Shown piece after piece: positions 62,088 through 64,000 of a stretch of DNA of 64,000 bases. Below the pieces are notes generated by a model that was given only the letters and a program-made list of their open reading frames with translations, had not been told where the DNA came from and did not search any database. Positions within the stretch are counted from its first letter, which is position 1; each line of letters opens with the position of its first letter. Origin of the DNA: Kingdonia uniflora (taxonomy: Eukaryota; Streptophyta; Magnoliopsida; Ranunculales; Circaeasteraceae); the NCBI GenBank assembly GCA_014058105.1, contig JACGCM010002742.1, forward strand, positions 496,001-560,000. Direction: 5' to 3'. A program made the translations under genes and the position numbers.

Positions 62088-64000
62088 ATCAAATTTCTCA
62101 AACGTGTTGTAAGTAGCAAAGCTTCTCCGACTTGCGATCTAAAGCATCGAAGAGGTAAGAAATCCTTATCGGTCCAAAATTCAAGCCGGGAGTATTGCGA
62201 TTCATTTTCATAACTATCCGAGCATCTATTTTGTCGATTTGAAACACTAAAAAGCGGTCCAAACTCTCAAACAACTTGCCGGTAGCAAAGCATCTCTGAA
62301 TAGCGATATAAAGCATCGGAGAGGTACGAAATCCGTATCGGTCAAAAAATCAAACCTGGATTATTGCAATTCATTTGGTAAATATCTTAGCATGGATTTT
62401 GTCGAAACGAAACTCTTAAAAGCGATCCAACCTATCGAACAACTTGCCGGTAGCCAAGCTTCTCTGAATAGCGATCTAAAGCATCGGTGAGGTACAAAAT
62501 CCGTTCCGGCCAAATATTCAAGCCGGGAGTATTGTGATTCATTTGGTAGCAATTCTAGCATATTGTCAATCAAAGCAAAACTTTTAAATATGATCCAGCC
62601 TCTCTAACAACTTGCTGGTAGCCAAACTTCTCAGAATTACGATTTAAAGCATCGGAGAGGTACAAAATCCGTACCGGTCCAAAATTCAAGTCGGGAGTAT
62701 TGGGATTCATTCGGTAACTATCCAAGCAAGTATTTGGTTAAAACGAAACTCATTAAAGCGATCCAACCTATCAATCGACATGCCAGCAGCAAAGCTTCTC
62801 CTAGCAGTGATTTAATGCATCGGAGAGGTTCAAAATCCGTACCGGTCAAAAGTTCTAACCGGGAGTATTTCAATTCATTTGGTAACAATCCTAGCATGTT
62901 ATAGGTCTAAACAAAACTCTTAAAAAATATCCAAACTCTCAAACGAATTGCTGGTAGCGAAGCTTCTCCGAATAGCGATTTAAAGCATCAGGAAGGTATG
63001 AAATCCGTACCGGTCAAAAATTTAAATTAGGAGTATATCGATTCATTTAGAAGCATTCCTAGCATTTGCCAGACATGAATAAACTCATAAAAATGATCCA
63101 AACTCTCAAATAACTTGACGGTAGCCAAGTTTCTCGAATAGCGATTTAATGCATCGGGGAGTTACAAAATCCGTACTGGTCAAAAATTCAAACCGGGAGT
63201 ATTGCGATACATTTCGTAACTATCCTAGCATGCATTTGGTCGAAAATAAACTCTTTTAAATGATCTAATCTGTCAAACGACTTGCCTGCAAAAAAACATC
63301 TCTGAATAGCGATTCAATTCAGTGGAGATGTACGAAATCGGTACCGATCAAAAGTAAAAACCATGACTATTGTGATTCATTTGGTAACTATCCTAGCATG
63401 TACTTAGCTGAAACAAACCTTTCAAAATGATCCAGCCTATCAAACGACTTGCCGCTGGTAAAGCTTCCCCGAATAGCGATTTAAAGCATCGGGGAGGTAA
63501 GAAACCCGTAACGGTCAAAAGTTCAAACTGAGATTATTGCGATTCATTTGGTAACTATCCTAGCATGAATTTGGTCTAAACAAAACTCTTTTAAATGATC
63601 CAACCTCTGAAACAACTTGTCGCCAACAAAGCTTCCCTGAATAGCGATTTAAAGCATCTGTAAGGTTCGAAATCGGTACCCGTCATAAATTTAAACCGGG
63701 ATTATAGCAAATCATTTGGTAACAAACCTAGTATGTTTTCGGTCTAGACAAAACTCTTAAACAATATCCAAACTCTCAAACGAGTTGCTGATAGCGAAGC
63801 TTCTCAAAATTGCGATCTAAAGCATCGGGAAGGTACGAAATCCGTACCGGTCAAAAATTCAAACTGGGAGTATATCGATTTATTTAGGAGCATTCCTAGC
63901 ATTTTGTCAGGCATTAAAAAACTCATAAAATCGATCGATCCTCACAATTGAGTTTTCGGTAGCCAGGCTTCGTCGAATTACTATCTAAAGCAACGGTGAG
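62088..64000 (+). repeat. Start of a 17-mer-type block: A-b-c-d-e, then K and mixed units
   Basis: A (62088), b (62257), c (62425), d (62593), e (62761), then K, an h/m hybrid (near 63095), a j-like unit, the rare n'-type pair near 63390-63660, k and l. The block is cut by the window end. Confidence 0.65.

Larger units (their letters stand above)
1..64000 (+). repeat. 168-bp tandem satellite array filling the whole window
   Basis: Every line of the window aligns to one monomer. Anchors based on the motif GATCCAA recur at, for example, 2566, 2734, 2902, 3070, 3238, 3406 and 3574, exactly 168 bp apart. A hand-built consensus counts to 168 bases and about 43% G+C. In consensus order from the HindIII site the monomer contains AAGCTTCTCTGAATAGCG, then GGTACGAAATCCGTACCGG, a short A-tract, CAAACCGGGAGTATTGCG, ATTCATTTGGTAACTATCC, a second A-tract, and GATCCAACCTCTCAAACG. 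All units face the same way and no inverted block was seen. No stretch of more than a few tens of bases falls outside the family. This length and organisation fit a centromeric or pericentromeric satellite of a eukaryote, probably a plant. Location and species are inference. Confidence 0.97.

Noticed and set aside
1..64000. CRISPR array
   Set aside because: The units are 168 bp, contiguous and related throughout. There are no short identical repeats separated by unique spacers, and no cas genes.
1..64000. CENP-B box
   Set aside because: CAAACCGGGAG and CTTCGCCGAATTGCGA resemble parts of the 17-bp box (TTCG, four bases, A, two bases, CGGG), but the spacing or the terminal CGGG does not fit in the units checked.
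1..64000. Assignment to a named satellite family (alpha satellite, Arabidopsis 178-bp repeat and similar)
   Set aside because: Monomer length and recognisable sequence do not match those I can recall. A database search with the consensus would be decisive and could not be run.
1..64000. Inverted satellite blocks or a change of array orientation
   Set aside because: Anchor and HindIII motifs occur in the same orientation from start to end.
1..64000. tRNA, rRNA, promoter or terminator signals
   Set aside because: No cloverleaf, rRNA-like or unique regulatory sequence was seen. AT-rich strings resembling TATA or polyadenylation signals recur in every monomer and have no gene context.

Overview
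The whole 64 kb window is one uninterrupted tandem array of a single satellite DNA family. I found no protein gene, RNA gene, transposon, CRISPR array or unique sequence. The repeat unit is 168 bp: anchor-to-anchor distances between successive GATCCAA-type motifs are 166-170 bp over most of the window. All units run head to tail in the same orientation, and most carry a HindIII site (AAGCTT). A hand-built consensus is about 43% G+C. A multi-kilobase, nucleosome-length satellite with higher-order structure is typical of a eukaryotic centromere or other constitutive heterochromatin. A plant is my first guess, but nothing in the sequence identifies the species and I could not match the monomer to a named family.

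Although repetitive, the array is not uniform. Monomers fall into recognisable classes, marked by short diagnostic strings near the anchor. A: CCAATCTCTCAAACGTGTT. b: CCAAACTCTCAAACGACTT. B2: AGAATTGTAATCTAAAGC. C/c: CCTATCGAAC followed by GACTTGCC or TACTTGCC. D/d: CTCTCTAACGACTTGCC. D2: CAACCTCCCTAACGACTT. e: CATGCCGGTAGCAATGC. f: AAAGAATCTTTGAGGA. O/o: GACTTGCCGCCAGCAAAGC. K/k/g/p: CGAGTTGCTGGTAGCGAAGC. Q/q/h/l: ATCGAACCTCTCAAATGAG or relatives. i: CACTCTAACGACTTGCCGG. j: ATCCTACATGTATTTGG. m: CTTGACGGTAGCCAAGTTTC. n: GAACCGACCTCTCAAACG, with n2 as GACTTGCCGCCAACAAA. The classes follow each other in a fixed order, so the array is built from higher-order repeat (HOR) cassettes.

Four cassette types recur. 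(1) A six-monomer cassette A-B2-C-O-K-Q of 1006-1010 bp occurs nine times across the window. (2) A four-monomer cassette A-B2'-D-D2 of about 671 bp lies immediately before a six-monomer cassette at 11.2, 17.4, 25.9, 31.5, 47.7 and 59.2 kb. (3) A 17-monomer cassette a-b-c-d-e-f-g-h-i-j-k-l-m-n-o-p-q is complete once (34004-36819) and recurs between 12.9 and 47.7 kb in shortened forms. (4) A 15-monomer HOR of about 2.51 kb is repeated in tandem at 51.4-56.4 kb, with one deleted copy on each side.

Layout: 0-11.2 kb is an irregular mosaic of 2- to 10-monomer blocks. From 11.2 to 49.4 kb, units of (4-mer + 6-mer + shortened 17-mer) repeat with variable total length. From 49.4 to 58.2 kb is the 15-mer HOR domain. 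From 58.2 to 61.4 kb the 4-mer and 6-mer alternate as a 1.63 kb HOR. From 61.4 to 64 kb the array returns to 17-mer-like order. Many junctions of deletions, local duplications and apparent sequence transfer can be read at base level and are listed separately. In block coordinates, each block starts at the A of the GATCCAA anchor (or its equivalent base) of its first monomer and ends one base before the next block.
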